Shown here piece by piece: positions 47,701 through 60,241 of a stretch of 64,000 nucleotides of DNA (its first letter is position 1; each line of letters starts with the position of its first letter). Source of the stretch: Myripristis murdjan (taxonomy: Eukaryota; Chordata; Actinopteri; Holocentriformes; Holocentridae). Location: contig NC_043996.1 of the NCBI RefSeq assembly GCF_902150065.1, forward strand, positions 17,332,985 to 17,396,984, read 5' to 3'. The position numbers were made by a program, and so were the translations under genes. Under the pieces are notes generated by a model, which was given only the letters and a program-made list of their open reading frames with translations, did no database searches and was not told the origin of the DNA.

Positions 47701-50700
47701 GACAATAGAAAGTATAACATAAAGCAATGTGTTAAATTATGTACATCATTAAGAGGTAAGAATGTTTGTACATGTGAATAAACCACATATGGACCACAAC
47801 ATCTGGTGTGCAAATTGGCATATGAATTAGTGTGATTAAAAAATTGTGCAGATTGTCTTGAGAATGAGACATAATGGCAGAAAAATCCACATAAAATAGA
47901 ATATAATAAGATAAAAGTCTAAAATACACAATGTTTAGGTTTAGCTTATTGCACATATAAAATAATATGTGAAACAACCATCAGGGAGACAACATAAATG
48001 CATAATGAGTTGGAGGAGCGGGTAATATAATCCATGGAGACTCGAAAGAAAAGTCAATTTAAGAGGCTTACGGTCTGGAGGTAGAAACTGTCTTTGAACC
48101 CACCGGTCTTTACCTTAATGCTCTTGTGGAAATAAGATTATGTATTGAGAATGCATCCTGTGCCATATCATCTGATTGCCTCCATGCCTGCTGCAGGTGC
48201 CAGTGAGCTGGGTCAGTACCACGCTCTGACTGTGATGGAGTGGCTGGATGTGAAGACCGTGTCAGGAGGACAGGTGTGCCTGCTGAGGATCAGAAACCCC
48301 TGGGGAAGATGTTGCTGGGGAGGGGCCTGGATAGGGAGGTAGGTGTGTGTGTGTGTGTGTGTATCTGTGTACACATGTGCCTGCCAACTCCAGTGTAAAC
48401 ATGTACCTCATAATATGTGTGCAGTCTCAAAGTTTGGTCTCTCTCTCTCTCTGCAGCGGGGCAGGATGGGCTTCTGTCAGTCCTGCCTGTGCTGTGGAGC
48501 TACAGGGCAGGACGGCCGTGGGTGAGTTCTGGTTGGACGAGGCTGAATTCCTGTCCCATTTTGATGATGTCACAGTGGGCTACCCCATCAGTGAAGAGGG
48601 ACACCTAAAGAGCATCTATACTGGTAATTCTCGTATTTTAATTGAGGATGGTTTTAACCTTTCTGTCAGCGTTTGCAGTGTACACGGAGCCATTACCACA
48701 GTGAATGTAACTGATTAGGGGTGTAATGATTCATTAATTGCATTGATTCATTAATTATAAATTCTGCTTATTCAAATGCACTGATTTTCTGAGAGAGATT
48801 CCTTATCCAGCCCAACTGGAAAGGAAATGTTTTGAAGCAAATCATTCATAAATCACTTGGATTTTTTTTGTCAATAATATTTTTTATAGCATAAATACTA
48901 TTTAAGGAACTCTATAGTCTGATTCTTTTTTTCACATTTCAAGAGAAAACACTTATATTACTTCACAATATTTGGTTAAAAGCACTGGATCAAATGGTTG
49001 ACTGGCATTGTGGTTTACAAACATGAATCAAATTAAAGCGTTAAAAAAAAGAAATTAAGTTTCTAATCAAATCACCAACAAATGAATCATGAATCAAATT
49101 CAATTTCTGTTAAGCCAACGATTTGTATTGATGTAATCAGTCCCTGACAACTTCCTCCTGCAATAGGAAAGCTGTTGAAACACAGCCATCAGCTGGTGGG
49201 ACGGTGGATAAAAGGGCACTCCGCTGGTGGTTCTCGCAACAGCAGCAGCTACAGCAGCAACCCCAAGTTCTGGCTCAAAGTGTGCGAGAGAGGAGAGGTG
49301 CTGGCATCCCTGCTGCAGCGTAGGAAATGCAGAAACACGGAGCAGCATGCACAAACACCACCTGAGGACAGCAGGAACACAAAGCACCAGCACCACCAGG
49401 CTATCGCTCTGCACATGTGGAAGGTTTGTGGTACGGCTTTGATAAGAAAGCAGGTCTTGGTGTACACGTGGGCGTCTGTGTGCCATTTTGTTCACTGGTG
49501 TTTCCAGGTGGAGAAGAGGCGTTTTAACCTCAGCCGGATGTTGAGCAAGCCTCCCTGCGCTTCTACACACTGCCATGCCTATGAGAGAGAGGTGGTTCTC
49601 CATGGGCAGCTGGAGCCCGGCTACTACCTGCTGATCCCCAGTACCTTCCTACCAGGAGCTGAGGCCCGCTTTCTCATCAGGGTCTTTTCCTCCTCGCCCA
49701 CTTCCCTCAGGTAATGGCCACTGAAGGGGTAGATTGGTTTTTGTCATTCTTGTTGAAAAATCAATGGACTAGCTGAATCTCAGCAGACTTCTACAACTTC
49801 TGTGACGTTTCTGCCAGATTTCAATTCTGATTTAAAAATGTTCAGGTGCTTTTGGTAAAGCCAAATTTTTGTGACATATTAAAGGAACAAATCACCAGAA
49901 ATACAAAAAAGGTCTTTGTATCGATTTGCATCTAATTTGTCCTCGTTGTGTGTGGAAAGATACAGTTTTCCTTTGTTCTTTGACAGGAAATAGTTCTCAC
50001 GGAAACTCTCTTTCTTTGCGGCTGAGGTTTGGAGAAGGGGGAAAATCCAAACCAAACCATTTAATACGATGCAAAACTGAACCATAAAAAACAAACCTTT
50101 CAGTACACAAAACATCCTACAAAGTGCAGTGCTACAAACACATCCACTGTGTGAGAGCCATACAACCACACACTTGATTTATTGAATATACTGAAAGTAT
50201 TTTTATGTTTGTTTTAAATAGTCTAAGTATTATTATGAAAAAAGCTATTTTGCAAATAAGACAAAACAAAGAGAACATTAGAAATGATAGTGGGTTTTTT
50301 TCTCCCTTACGTACAAAACAAACCAAACCGGAAAACACAATCCGAAAACCACAATAAAGACTGAACTTTATTTATTTATTCTGTTACACTCCGAATTTTC
50401 ACATATAAAACTTTGCCAGTGTGAGCTCCACAAAACAAATACAGGAAAGATCACAGCAGACTGAAAACCACACCAAATCTCAAAGAAACTAGATTGGTTT
50501 TAGGGTAAGTGGAAAAAGTAATATATTTTTGATAGGCTTAGTGCTTTTCAATATATTGATGTTCTTTTGTTCTTGTTATAGTATTTAAATTTTTCTTCCT
50601 CATACTGTGGAAATGAATGGTGGTGAGTGAATAGTGACATCTGGTGGTCAAATTGTAAACTTTATCAAAATACTTAGTAACAAATTCTACTTTTTAACAG

Positions 50701-51278
50701 ACCCACAGCTGCTTCCATTCAGCCCACAAGTTTTCTCCTGGAAATGTAGTTCCTTTGATTTATATTGTCTGGGCACAAGGAGACTTTTGTTAAGTGCTAA
50801 GCCTGTGATGTGTTAGGTGTCTGGATGAATTCTTCAAACTAAGATGGTGTTTGTGTCCCTTTCAGTGCCCTGAAAACCCCAGGTCCCTCACTGCCGTCAG
50901 CGACAGATGGAGAGTGGGAGACCAGTTACTTTCGTGGCACGTGGGTGGTGGGAACGAACGCTGGAGGAAGCAGGAACTTCCTCTCTCACTGGCAGAACCC
51001 CTGTTTCCCATTTAACGTGTGCAATGACTCAGAAAAGACATCAGGAGTTAATGTCAGGATTACCCTGCGCCAGAACCTCCCGGATACTGACCTGCACCCG
51101 ATTGGCTTCCACGTCTACAGGGTCAGTCAAATATTAAAGAGGAGTACCGGTGTCACTTGGAGTTGTAACCGCTTTACTTCTGTCGTGTTTCCTCTGTCAT
51201 TTTATCCAACTGTGCAGCTTTGGGTGCTAATTCCAGTATTGTTCCATATATTTTGCTGTTCATGTCTAAGTTATGATT

Positions 51279-51320
<42 letters not shown>

Positions 51321-53233
51321 CTTTATTCATCCCGAAGGAAATTCAAGTTCTAGTGTTAAAAATATTTTTAATCATAATATATTCCTCTAAAACACTTTGA
51401 CTACACTTTTACACTGGATTGAGATAACAGATTGAATGACTGTTGATTGTCTCTTGCAGTGGTGGTAATTTCTTTGCTGTTGTGGCATTCTACTGCTAAA
51501 ACACTAACTTCTGTCTGTATTAAGTTATATTAAACATTTTTTAAAGTTACTTTATTTTTATCATTTATAAAATCCAAACTTTATGGTGTTAAATCTAGCT
51601 TTAAGTTGACAGCTTGCCTGCCTAACAACAATACCCTAAATAAGTATTGTGAGGTTACATGTTTTGATGGATAATTTACTGATGCAGGCTTCCACATCTC
51701 CCTGTGGTGACAAAAAGCAAAGCTTAATGTAATGCAAACATCCATATTAAAACACTAAACTGATGCACAGTAAAGCCCTGATAAAAAGTCATGAAACCAA
51801 ATCAAAGATGCATTACCGTGATGTATTATCTGGCTTGAGCACTTTGAAGCCTGTGCAAGTTGTTTTTCATACTACACAAAAATAAACAGCAACAAATGGG
51901 AAGATACAAAAACCAGTCCTGATATCTTGAACTACACTAACCCTAACCCTAACCCTAACCTAGATGAGATTAGTACCAACATTTAAAAAATGGATTATCC
52001 TTTAACATGACATAGATGTAGCCCTGTATTCAGATATAGTAGCTAACGATTCATGGTTGAGATTCTTGAGTTTCTGATTTTGTGTATGTATCCAGGTCCC
52101 AGAAGGGGTTCCTGATGCGACATTACCCAGGGATGAGGATCCTGTGGCCAGTTGTGTCCCGCACTGCTACACCCAGGACGTCAGCCTGTCCTGCAGCCTT
52201 CCTCCTGGAGCTTATGCCATAGTTCCCTCCACATATCAGCCTGACTGTCCAGGCAACTTCACCCTCACCCTAGCTCGCAGAATACACAGGTTGGCTCCAT
52301 TCCTATATTTCCCGTTACTTTCTTAAGGCTGTTTACAGTGCTGCTGGTGTAATCGCAATGTTTTACACAGATGAGCAATGGTTTGAGGTATTTTGTATTG
52401 TTTGATGCTGCTGAAAAAAATCCTAAAACATGTATTTTTTTTTTTTTCAGGAAGGTGGTGAAAAGTCAGGAGAGGCTTGGGAGAGCCATTCAAGAGGTAA
52501 TTAGATGGAGTAACATTTTACATTATATTACAGGAACAGTTCACCCACAATACAATAAAATGACATTTTCCCACTGACTGCTAGTGTAATCTATCCATCC
52601 ATATAGCTTTTGGGTGTTTTGGCGAGGTTTCCAGTCTGCAGTGATATCCACTGTCTCCTTGCACCGCAACACATTGGGGCTGGATCGGTATTGTTTTGTG
52701 GAGCTCAAATCATCATACATAAAAACTCAACAGCAACAACTCTTTCCAAAAACAATGATACGTCTACCCGATATAATCCGCAGCCCTCGGTGGCAAAGAT
52801 TTTTTTTGTGAACTATATTCTGAATATATACAGTTTGCCTTGTTCTTTAGCAGGAGCTAGTTCCCAACAAAAGTCTTCACCCTGTAAAGAATGTGTATTA
52901 TGTCATTATGCCACTTCTGTCCGTGAGCCCCACAAAAGAGCACCCCTTTAACCCAACTGTTTTGGGGTGCCAAGGGGCAGGGAATATTGCAGCAGACTGG
53001 AAACCTTGTAAGATCAAACCAAAACTTTGTGGTTGTATAGACTGGACTAGGTAAGTGGGAAAATATCTTTTCTTGCATTTTGAATGACCTGTCCTTTTAA
53101 GTCATGGCTATCACCTATAGCCATATTGTTATTGCTGTAATTATGGTCAGCAGATGGCACCATTGAATAATCTGTTGTCTTGCTTTGTCTCTTTGGTCGG
53201 CAGGTCTCTCACATCTCTGTGATGCGTAGCTAG
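44788..53233 (+). CDS. capn10: Calpain-10 (atypical calpain cysteine protease)
   Basis: This is a calcium-dependent intracellular cysteine protease without EF hands, linked in mammals to insulin secretion and cytoskeletal dynamics. Exons: 44788-44943, 46018-46149, 46347-46543, 47199-47428, 48197-48338, 48457-48623, 49167-49423, 49508-49710, 50866-51121, 52096-52289, 52451-52496, 53204-53233. They give 669 aa, close to human CAPN10 (672 aa) and collinear with it. The catalytic triad is intact: C78 in [10 protein letters not shown]247 in LGQYHAL and N272 in RIRNPWG. The protease core (about 15-320) is followed by two C2-like/beta-sandwich domains, recognisable by [36 protein letters not shown] and VPSTY. 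It ends VSHISVMRS. The start has a glutamate run (EEEEEEE) absent from human. Intron 1 carries a MITE, intron 9 a telomere-like run, intron 11 a MITE relic. No break was seen. Confidence 0.97.
45554..45848. mobile_element. hAT-type MITE with near-perfect terminal inverted repeats
   Basis: GGTAACACTTTACAATAAGA at the left end is matched by its reverse complement at the right end, and identity continues for about 38 bases. Flanks AAAATGTT (45546-45553) and AAAATATT (45849-45856) agree at 7 of 8 bases, as expected for an eight-base hAT target-site duplication. The 295-base body, full of TAACT/AGTTA motifs, codes for nothing. It lies in capn10 intron 1. Confidence 0.85.
51279..51348 (-). repeat. 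(TAGA)n run with LINE 3' tail
   Basis: About ten TAGA units run into TACTTTATTCATCCCGAAGG and AAATTCAAG. Read on the minus strand, this is the teleost LINE tail that ends AATAAAGTATC followed by (TATC)n. Only the tail remains. It lies in capn10 intron 9. Confidence 0.65.
51936..51961. repeat. Short interstitial telomere-like repeat
   Basis: About four (CCCTAA) units in a row, ending CCTAG, within capn10 intron 9. Confidence 0.9.
52530..53100. repeat. Relic of a nonautonomous DNA transposon (ACAGTTCACCC family)
   Basis: The left end GGAACAGTTCACCCACAAT and right end TTTTGAATGACCTGTCCTTTT are degraded inverted repeats of each other. The interior has AAAACTCAACAGCAACAACT and blocks typical of a repeat common in percomorph fish. 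It lies in capn10 intron 11. Confidence 0.6.
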
Positions 53234-53345
53234 TTCTGGGACTGTGTCACTGCTCCGCTAACGTCGGCTCACCTCTTCGTGCCTCTTGGCCCATGATGAA
53301 AGAACCAGTTCAGTCCACAGAGGGTGTGTGTCTTTGTGTGTGTTT

Positions 53346-53388
<43 letters not shown>

Positions 53389-54490
53389 TGTGTTCCACTG
53401 GTGGCTGAGAAGGCAGGCAGCTAGATTTAGTGGGAATGTTTGTGTCAGGACTCGTAGAAACCCCTTTATCCTGAACCGGTGAGGCTCAGGGCTGATGAGC
53501 AGCCACACACTCATCGGCGATTAGGACATCAGAGGTTGTCGGTGGGCTGGGCTGCTAATGAAGGATGACGGGGCTGGCTGGTGTAAACAAACAGCCGCCA
53601 TTGAAGAGGCCCGCCGCTGCCCTTGCTCGTCCACTCACTGGTGTGCCTGCCGGCCTAGAACAAAAGCCCCTCTCATCAAGCTCCTCTCAGAGGCCCAGGG
53701 GGCAAAGGGGCGAGGGGACGGTCTCCAACAACAGAGCCAACCACACCATACCATGCCATAACATACCATACCACACCATGCCACACCATGCCATGGCCTC
53801 TACCCTCTATCCCCGACTCCCAAACAATCGCCACCATATCTACTCAACACCGTATATCCCTAGACACAGACAGAGGGTTTCCTGGACTCAGGCAGGGTGA
53901 CGACCCCATCCTTTAACCCCATGACCAAACCTGCACTCAGCCAACACTCTCCCTTCTAGCTGGACCTAAGGCCGTCTGCCCGGCCTCTGATTCCAGTCTC
54001 AGTCCCAAGCACCCACAGCCCACCCACCTCTCATCTCCCTCCCCCTCAGACTCGGTCCAAAGCTCCGACTGGACCTGAACTGACCCACTGTTTGAAGTGG
54101 CTGCAGGAACCGATGACAAGCGGAGGCATGGAGGGGATTAATCAAGGGATGCGGCACATCAGAGAGGAGGCTAGTTCATATGAAGAAGCCGCCAGTCTGT
54201 TTCTGTTTTTTTTTTTTTTTTGAGCCCACATACAGTATGTGTGTGTGTGTGGGTGCTCGTCTGCCTGCTTTGTACCCTTGTGTGTGCTTGTGCAGAAATA
54301 TGTTACAGTATATATGATAACTGCTAAACTGGAGCCACAGTTACCACACAGAGACTTTTGAAAGCTATAATTACTCTATTTCAACTGTACTGTACCATGG
54401 CTGTGTCTGCTGGCTCAGCCTGTTTGTATATATTTTGTTTTGGAGTCACTGAAAGGTCTGATGAATAAAGTGTTAAAAATAAAAACACTG
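53234..54490 (+). other. capn10 3' untranslated region
   Basis: The long tail contains a (TG)n tract (53349-53387), an ACACCATGCC-type repeat (53744-53796), a poly-T run (54208-54221) and the signal AATAAA at 54464-54469. No further coding frame of substance was found. Confidence 0.6.
54464..54469 (+). terminator. Polyadenylation signal of capn10
   Basis: AATAAA within GATGAATAAAGTG. The next gene's start codon is only about 270 bases downstream. Confidence 0.65.
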
Positions 54491-54734
54491 GTGCTGATCT
54501 GTGCCATAAATAAGTACACATTTCCTGTCTGCTTTTGTCTACACTTTTTTTTAATAATTTCTTTCCATCATGCATTTCTGCATAAAAAGTTAGCTCTATA
54601 TGCTCATCAACGTGACACATCAGACTGACCAATGCACTGTGTGCGCGTACACGTCCGCCTGCTGTGCGCGCCGTCGTTCCTGCGGAATTCAGTAGGCTGT
54701 GGTCGGACTCCGAAAGGTTCCCACCAAGAAAATT

Positions 54735-57476
54735 ATGAACAACAAATTTGACGCGTGAGTAATCAAAGTTTTGTGCGTGTGCGTGGAATATTTAGCAGAG
54801 AGTGTGCGCCCCGCGGTGAATGCAAACCCGCCGGGGAAACGTAATGAATGCTTTTGCGTGGCGTGTAGGAAGAGAGGTGTGTCAGCTTTGCATGGTTGCT
54901 GCGTGGTCTCTCTTTGCTTATAAACGTGTATGATCGCATGCTCCAGAAAAAAAACGATGCATTTTTTTTAGTCGTAAACGAAAAGACAGGGCAGACGATA
55001 ATTTTAATTTTATTCTAGGGGGCTGTAGGCTGCTGCTTACCCTGGCGAGAGCCGGCCAGGCCCCGCAGGCCTCTGCTGAATCCTCGGTGTGTGAGTTATT
55101 GAAAAGCGGGGAGAGGTGCGCGCAGGCTCGGCTTGAACTAGCCTCTGGCGGCCGTAGTTGCAGTGAGACTTGTAGCACAGGCTGCTAGCAAAGTGCCATA
55201 TGTTATTAAGTCAAGGTAGTTGCAGTGGAGGTGTATGTAAGATGCATCACACACCAGGTTTTATGATTGCAATACACAAGGGAGAAAAAAACGAGTGTGC
55301 CTTCCTTAATGTGGTCAGTTTGTCGGTTCTGTGTTGTGGTTGCGTTCAGTCTGAAAGATGATGACAGTGGAGACCACGACCAGGACCAAGGCTCACCGAA
55401 AGACTGTGAGAAGGAAAAAATCGAAGACGAAGATAAGGAACAGAACACTGCCAAGAAAAAGGTGAGCTTTGCAGACATGAACAGAAAATAGTAGTAATAT
55501 CAGTAGCTTTTCCCTGTATGTGGGAGTGTGTGTTGGTATGTGTGGTAAATTGCTTTCTCCTCCTCAGATGGTTGTACCAGGGGTGGGAGAGCACCCTCTT
55601 CAGTACAACTACACCTTCTGGTACTCCAGACGCACCCCGGGGAGACCAGCCAGCACCCAGAGCTACGAACAGAATATCAAACAGATTGGCAGCTTTGCCT
55701 CGGTCTGTCCGCTTTTTCACACTTTTGCTTCTTGTATGGAATGATCTGTTTTGTTGAGAAGGCACAGATAGGATAGTTTTTCTCTGGTTTGGTTTTGTCG
55801 GTAAACTCAGTGTGGACTCTAGAGATTCAAGAGTTGAGACCGTACACGGTGATATTGGGCTCTAAGTAACCTTGAACTTGAACTGTACTGTGTGAATAAA
55901 GAAATGACACATTTCTTTGCAAGGTGGAGCAGTTCTGGCGTTTCTATAGTCACATGATAAGGCCAGGCGACCTGACTGGCCATAGTGACTTCCACCTCTT
56001 CAAGGAAGGCATTAAACCTATGTGGGAGGTGCGTACTCATGTTTGAAATGTATGTTTACTCCTCCCACACACTCCCCCGTCTCATGTCTTAAAGCCTGCA
56101 CCTGAAAGTGTTTTGACTTATTCAGGGCCGATTGGGGTACCCTGATCATCTTTTCCGCTAAATGTGCACAACACGGCCACACAGCTTCTCCTTTTACACT
56201 GGATCCACGTGGTTTAATAAATGTGCACCAGTTTTCTAACGCTGTTTATGCTGCATCCAGGATGATGCCAATAAGATGGGCGGGAAGTGGATCATCCGCC
56301 TCAGGAAGGGGCTGGCCTCTCGCTGCTGGGAAAACCTGATCCTGGCCATGCTGGGGGAGCAGTTCATGGTGGGGGAGGAGATCTGCGGAGCTGTGGTGTC
56401 AGTACGCTTCCAGGTAAACACACCAACACACACAGACGCACCTATCTGCACATGAGTCATGCCTGTTTGATGATGCACTGACACATCATCTCTGCTTCCT
56501 TATGTCTTTCCCCCCAGGAGGACATCATCTCCATCTGGAACAAAACAGCAAGTGACCAGGCTACCACTGCCCGCATCAGAGACACCCTGCGCAGGGTCCT
56601 CAACCTGCCACCCAACACCATTATGGAGTACAAGACACACACAGACAGCATCAAGTATGTATGTTTCAACCCTTTTATTATTGGTTTTCTCTCTCACCTC
56701 TCTTTACACATGCATGCACACACACACACAAATTCAGAATTTATGTTTTCTCACACAGGTGGCAGTATGACTCATGTATAATGCATTACAGTGGAAACCC
56801 AGCAATTTTCCATACTCTGTAATGATGATAAATCTTACTTATATAGCACCTTTTTATACAAGAAATGCAGCTCAAAGTGCTTTGCATTACATGAATGCAT
56901 GAATTACATGCACCAACAGTGCTTCAACAGTAAATAGACATAGAATGAACATGAGGAACAGGGATTAAATGCCATAATGTATCATAATTTGGAAAATCAG
57001 TGCATTTTTCCTCAATGCTGTATCTTCATTTAACAACAGTGAAACACAAGACCAACAAGCTCTTACAGTATTGTCACACTTTAAAGAGTTAAAAGATGGA
57101 TTGCATTTGTGTTGCTGCAACAGTGTGCACAGTTCTACAAAAGGCTCACATGGTTCAAACACATCAAAACTCATTTAGATGTAGTTGTGGATGGTATCAC
57201 TGCAGCATAAATTTTCATTGCAACGCTGATTTACTGATGAAACTCTGGGGCACATATTTAGTTTTTGTTTATGCATGCATTGTCAATACAAAAGTAGGAT
57301 AAAACCAGTGCATCCAACACTTTCAGTGCAACTCTTCTTTCCAATTAACTTCCATTAAAGAGCAACTCATTAATGCTTTAGGTGTGATCCTTGCCTTGTG
57401 CGTTACTGCGTCTGTCTCTGTTTTCAGAGCCTGGGAAGACTTCCATGGTCTGGTGAATGCTAGTGGTGCCCGTTAG
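54735..57476 (+). CDS. eif4e2: eIF4E type 2 (4EHP), cap-binding translational repressor
   Basis: 4EHP binds the mRNA 5' cap but not eIF4G, and represses translation together with GIGYF and RNA-binding partners, including in microRNA silencing. Exons: 54735-54754, 55350-55461, 55568-55702, 55924-56028, 56261-56413, 56518-56654, 57428-57476; 236 aa. It starts MNNKFDALKDDDSGDHDQ as in human and keeps nearly every residue of the core: QYNYTFWYSRRTPGRP, EQFWRFYSHMIRPGDLTGHS, GGKWIIRLRKGLASRCWENL and TASDQATTARIRDTLRR. The cap-stacking pair is present as Y77 and W123 (Y78 and W124 in human). The acidic N-terminus (residues 8-44) varies. The last exon gives KAWEDFHGLVNASGAR, the alternative C-terminus known for this gene; a MPGRLG-type terminal exon was not found. 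The exon 3 donor GTCTGT is weak but forced by phase. Confidence 0.97.
56819..56905 (-). repeat. Dispersed retroposon tail, reverse copy
   Basis: CTTACTTATATAGCACCTTT is followed by ACAAGAAATGCAGCTCAAAG and TGCTTTGCATTA. This is the reverse of the teleost tail at 14025, and the best preserved of the three copies. It lies in eif4e2 intron 6. Confidence 0.6.
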
Positions 57477-57942
57477 TCCCCTGACTCTGAGAGTCTGTGC
57501 AAGGGTACGAACTGTCTTGTGCTTCATTTCCACAGTTTGACAGCGTTTGGAGGTTTTCAGAATAGTGAATTTCTGAATCTCTTTGTTCACCTGTCTCATG
57601 CCCGTGTTGTCTGTCTCTGTCCGTGTTTGTGATGTTTAGATGTGTATGTGTGATGTGTTGGGGATGAAGAGTCCAGAGAAGGAAACCTCTGCATGGATTG
57701 GCACTGTTGGAGACAGAGCACAGGTCAGGGACAGAGGCAACAAGACCATTCCTTCTTTTTATCTCATGTGGAAACCATTGGGACTGAATCGAAAACCCTT
57801 TCAACAGAACGTGGAACCAAGCTGTCTGTTTGAAAGAACGAAGTGTTATTTTTAATCAGCCAGGGAGGAAGGAAACTGGGGTGGATCTTTTCTATTTTTT
57901 CTTTTATAATTGCAAGTTGCATCATCTCTTACTTGCCACCAG

Positions 57943-57961
57943 AGGGAGACTGTTGGACAGA
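57943..57961 (+). promoter_or_regulatory. CTCF-like motif
   Basis: TTGCCACCAGAGGGAGACTG fits the CTCF consensus well (CCACCAGAGGGAG). It lies in the eif4e2 3' untranslated region. Confidence 0.35.
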
Positions 57962-58831
57962 TGTTTGGGCATCTGGTCAATAGCTGTTGACAAAGAAGTG
58001 TACTTGACAAAATACAACAATACCAATCTGTGAATAGATCTGATTTTATTGTTTAACATAACATTGCGCCTCCCTCTGATGAAGTAAAAAAAGTACATCT
58101 AGATCTGTTTTATTGGGACTTAAAAACAAACAGGGTTGCAGTAGATGTTATTTTATTATAGTGCTGTATTTTAACTACAAATCCTCTGGTCATTTGAACT
58201 AGACTTATTGTGTACAAAATATATTTGTAAATACTGTCCACCTCGAAGATCACATAACTGAATCAGAAACGATTCTCCATCTTTGACCTGGAAGATGAAT
58301 CCCAAAGGATGAGGACCATCCTGAAGTGGGCGGAAGGTGTGTGTAACCTGCGTCTTTAGAACGGACTGCCATGCTGCCTATATCACTGTGCCTGGCCTCG
58401 AGCCCGACCCGAACCAGGTTTCCCTTCTGTGAGTTTTGTCTTCACTCCGCCTGTAAAGATCCCATAGGTTGGGCTCTGCTGTAAAATCCTCCCCACAAGC
58501 TGTATAAGAGCTCTGAAACACTGATCTGAAATCAGCAAGCCTGACTCATCCACCATCCTCCACTCCCTTCCATTTTGTACGAAAACATATGAAACATGCC
58601 CAGGGTCAGGGCTTGTGGCTCAGTCTATCTCCTCTCTGTTACAGTTTTTATCAGTCCCTCGGGAGCATTTTTTGGAACCGTGTTAAGAAAGCGCCTATAG
58701 TTGTTGCAAAAAATTCTTTCACGAGAAAAAAAAAACTGTAATGCTGCCTAGGATTGAATGTGTGGTGCTGGGAACAGGTGTGTGTCAAAAGAGAAGAAGC
58801 ACTGTCTGATGTACACCTGAAGGATTATAGC

Positions 58832-58837
58832 AATAAA
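58832..58837 (+). terminator. Polyadenylation signal of eif4e2
   Basis: AATAAA within AGCAATAAATGTC. It faces the scramblase signal on the other strand, about 120 bases away. Confidence 0.65.
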
Positions 58838-58956
58838 TGTCAAATATGCATCTGCTGCTACAACGTGGTTCAGTGTCGCTTTCTGTCATTACGAGGTCAA
58901 GTAAATTGACATTTTAGCCGAAGGGCAACTGATGAGTTGTCAAAGAAAGATTTAAC

Positions 58957-58962
58957 TTTATT
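58957..58962 (-). terminator. Polyadenylation signal of the scramblase gene
   Basis: TTTATT on the plus strand reads AATAAA on the minus strand, 154 bases after the scramblase stop. Confidence 0.6.
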
Positions 58963-59115
58963 CATTCTTTGCACATCGCATCCTTTCCATATCATCAGCC
59001 CTTCTTTCTTTTTTCCAAATACACTGGGTTTTATAGTGCAGCCTTCTGAGCCGTAAGTGAGTGATGCAGCTGCCATGTTTCAGGAGATGCCGTCCCATTC
59101 CAGTGGCTCCAGTGA

Positions 59116-60178
59116 TCAGCTCATCTCAAAGAACATATGATGCTGTAGAGGCAGAAGGAAGCGAACAGGTCAGCGGGCCAACAAGAGGCTTAATTATCCT
59201 TATTATAACACTATAATATAACTTACATGGGGGTCACAAGACTTAGACTTGCTATTCTGTGCATATTTTGTAATAGCTTACCAATAGAAACGTGGCTGCC
59301 AGCAGGAGCAGTTTGTTGTGTGATTCCATATTCAATGGCACTGCAGGATTGCAATACATTTACAACAGTAGACTTTGTTATTTGAAAGAGGGAAAGCTTC
59401 AAAGGCTAATAACCTCAAGGTCTAGATGGCTGATACATTTGCTATCAATGAAATTACCTTGAAATTATTTATATCAATGCATGTGCTTGAATGGAGCTGA
59501 ATTGAAATACAGAGATCAGAAGCATGTAACTTGTGCAATGCCCGATGTATTTCTTTAAGCTTCATAAGTGCAAAAAGCTATGGAAAATGAGAGCAGGTGA
59601 ACATTGCTTGGTTGTATCTATACATGCAGAATAAGCACCACATTTTGAGCATAGTGCTCTTCCTCAGAAAACACTGAAAAAGAGTAGAAATGATCATTGA
59701 ATGAAAAAAAAAAACCTGAAGCTGGGAAAATGAAAGGAAGAGGTGATATCACCTGAGATGGAAAAGACTGGTAAATAAAAGCAATAACAGACAGAGCAGG
59801 TCTACTGGAGTCAGTGGGATTTTAATTTTTTTGGGATGGTCCTCTCCTGAAGTACAACTCACCCTCCAACCCAAAATATTCATGGTCCATGTTGGATTCA
59901 TCATTAAAGCCAGGCCACTTCTTCCATATTGTGCCCACTTTCTCACCAATTGTTGAGACAACCTGGTGTTTGAGTGGATAGAGAAATTACTATATGAAAT
60001 ACTGCTGGGAAGTAATGAGCAATATTACATTTTATTACGAGATGCATTAATACTTGGAATTCCTGGTTGGAGAAACAGCGGCACGGACAGCAGGATCCCT
60101 GGATTTGGATCGTAGACGCTCCCTTTGAATCGCACACTTCTAGCAAAGGGGTGAACATGCTCCACCTGACAACCAGCC

Positions 60179-60241
<63 letters not shown>

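Larger units (their letters stand above)
57477..58860 (+). other. eif4e2 3' untranslated region
   Basis: About 1.4 kb from the stop codon to a cleavage point expected soon after AATAAA at 58832-58837. No other gene was recognised in it. Confidence 0.6.
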
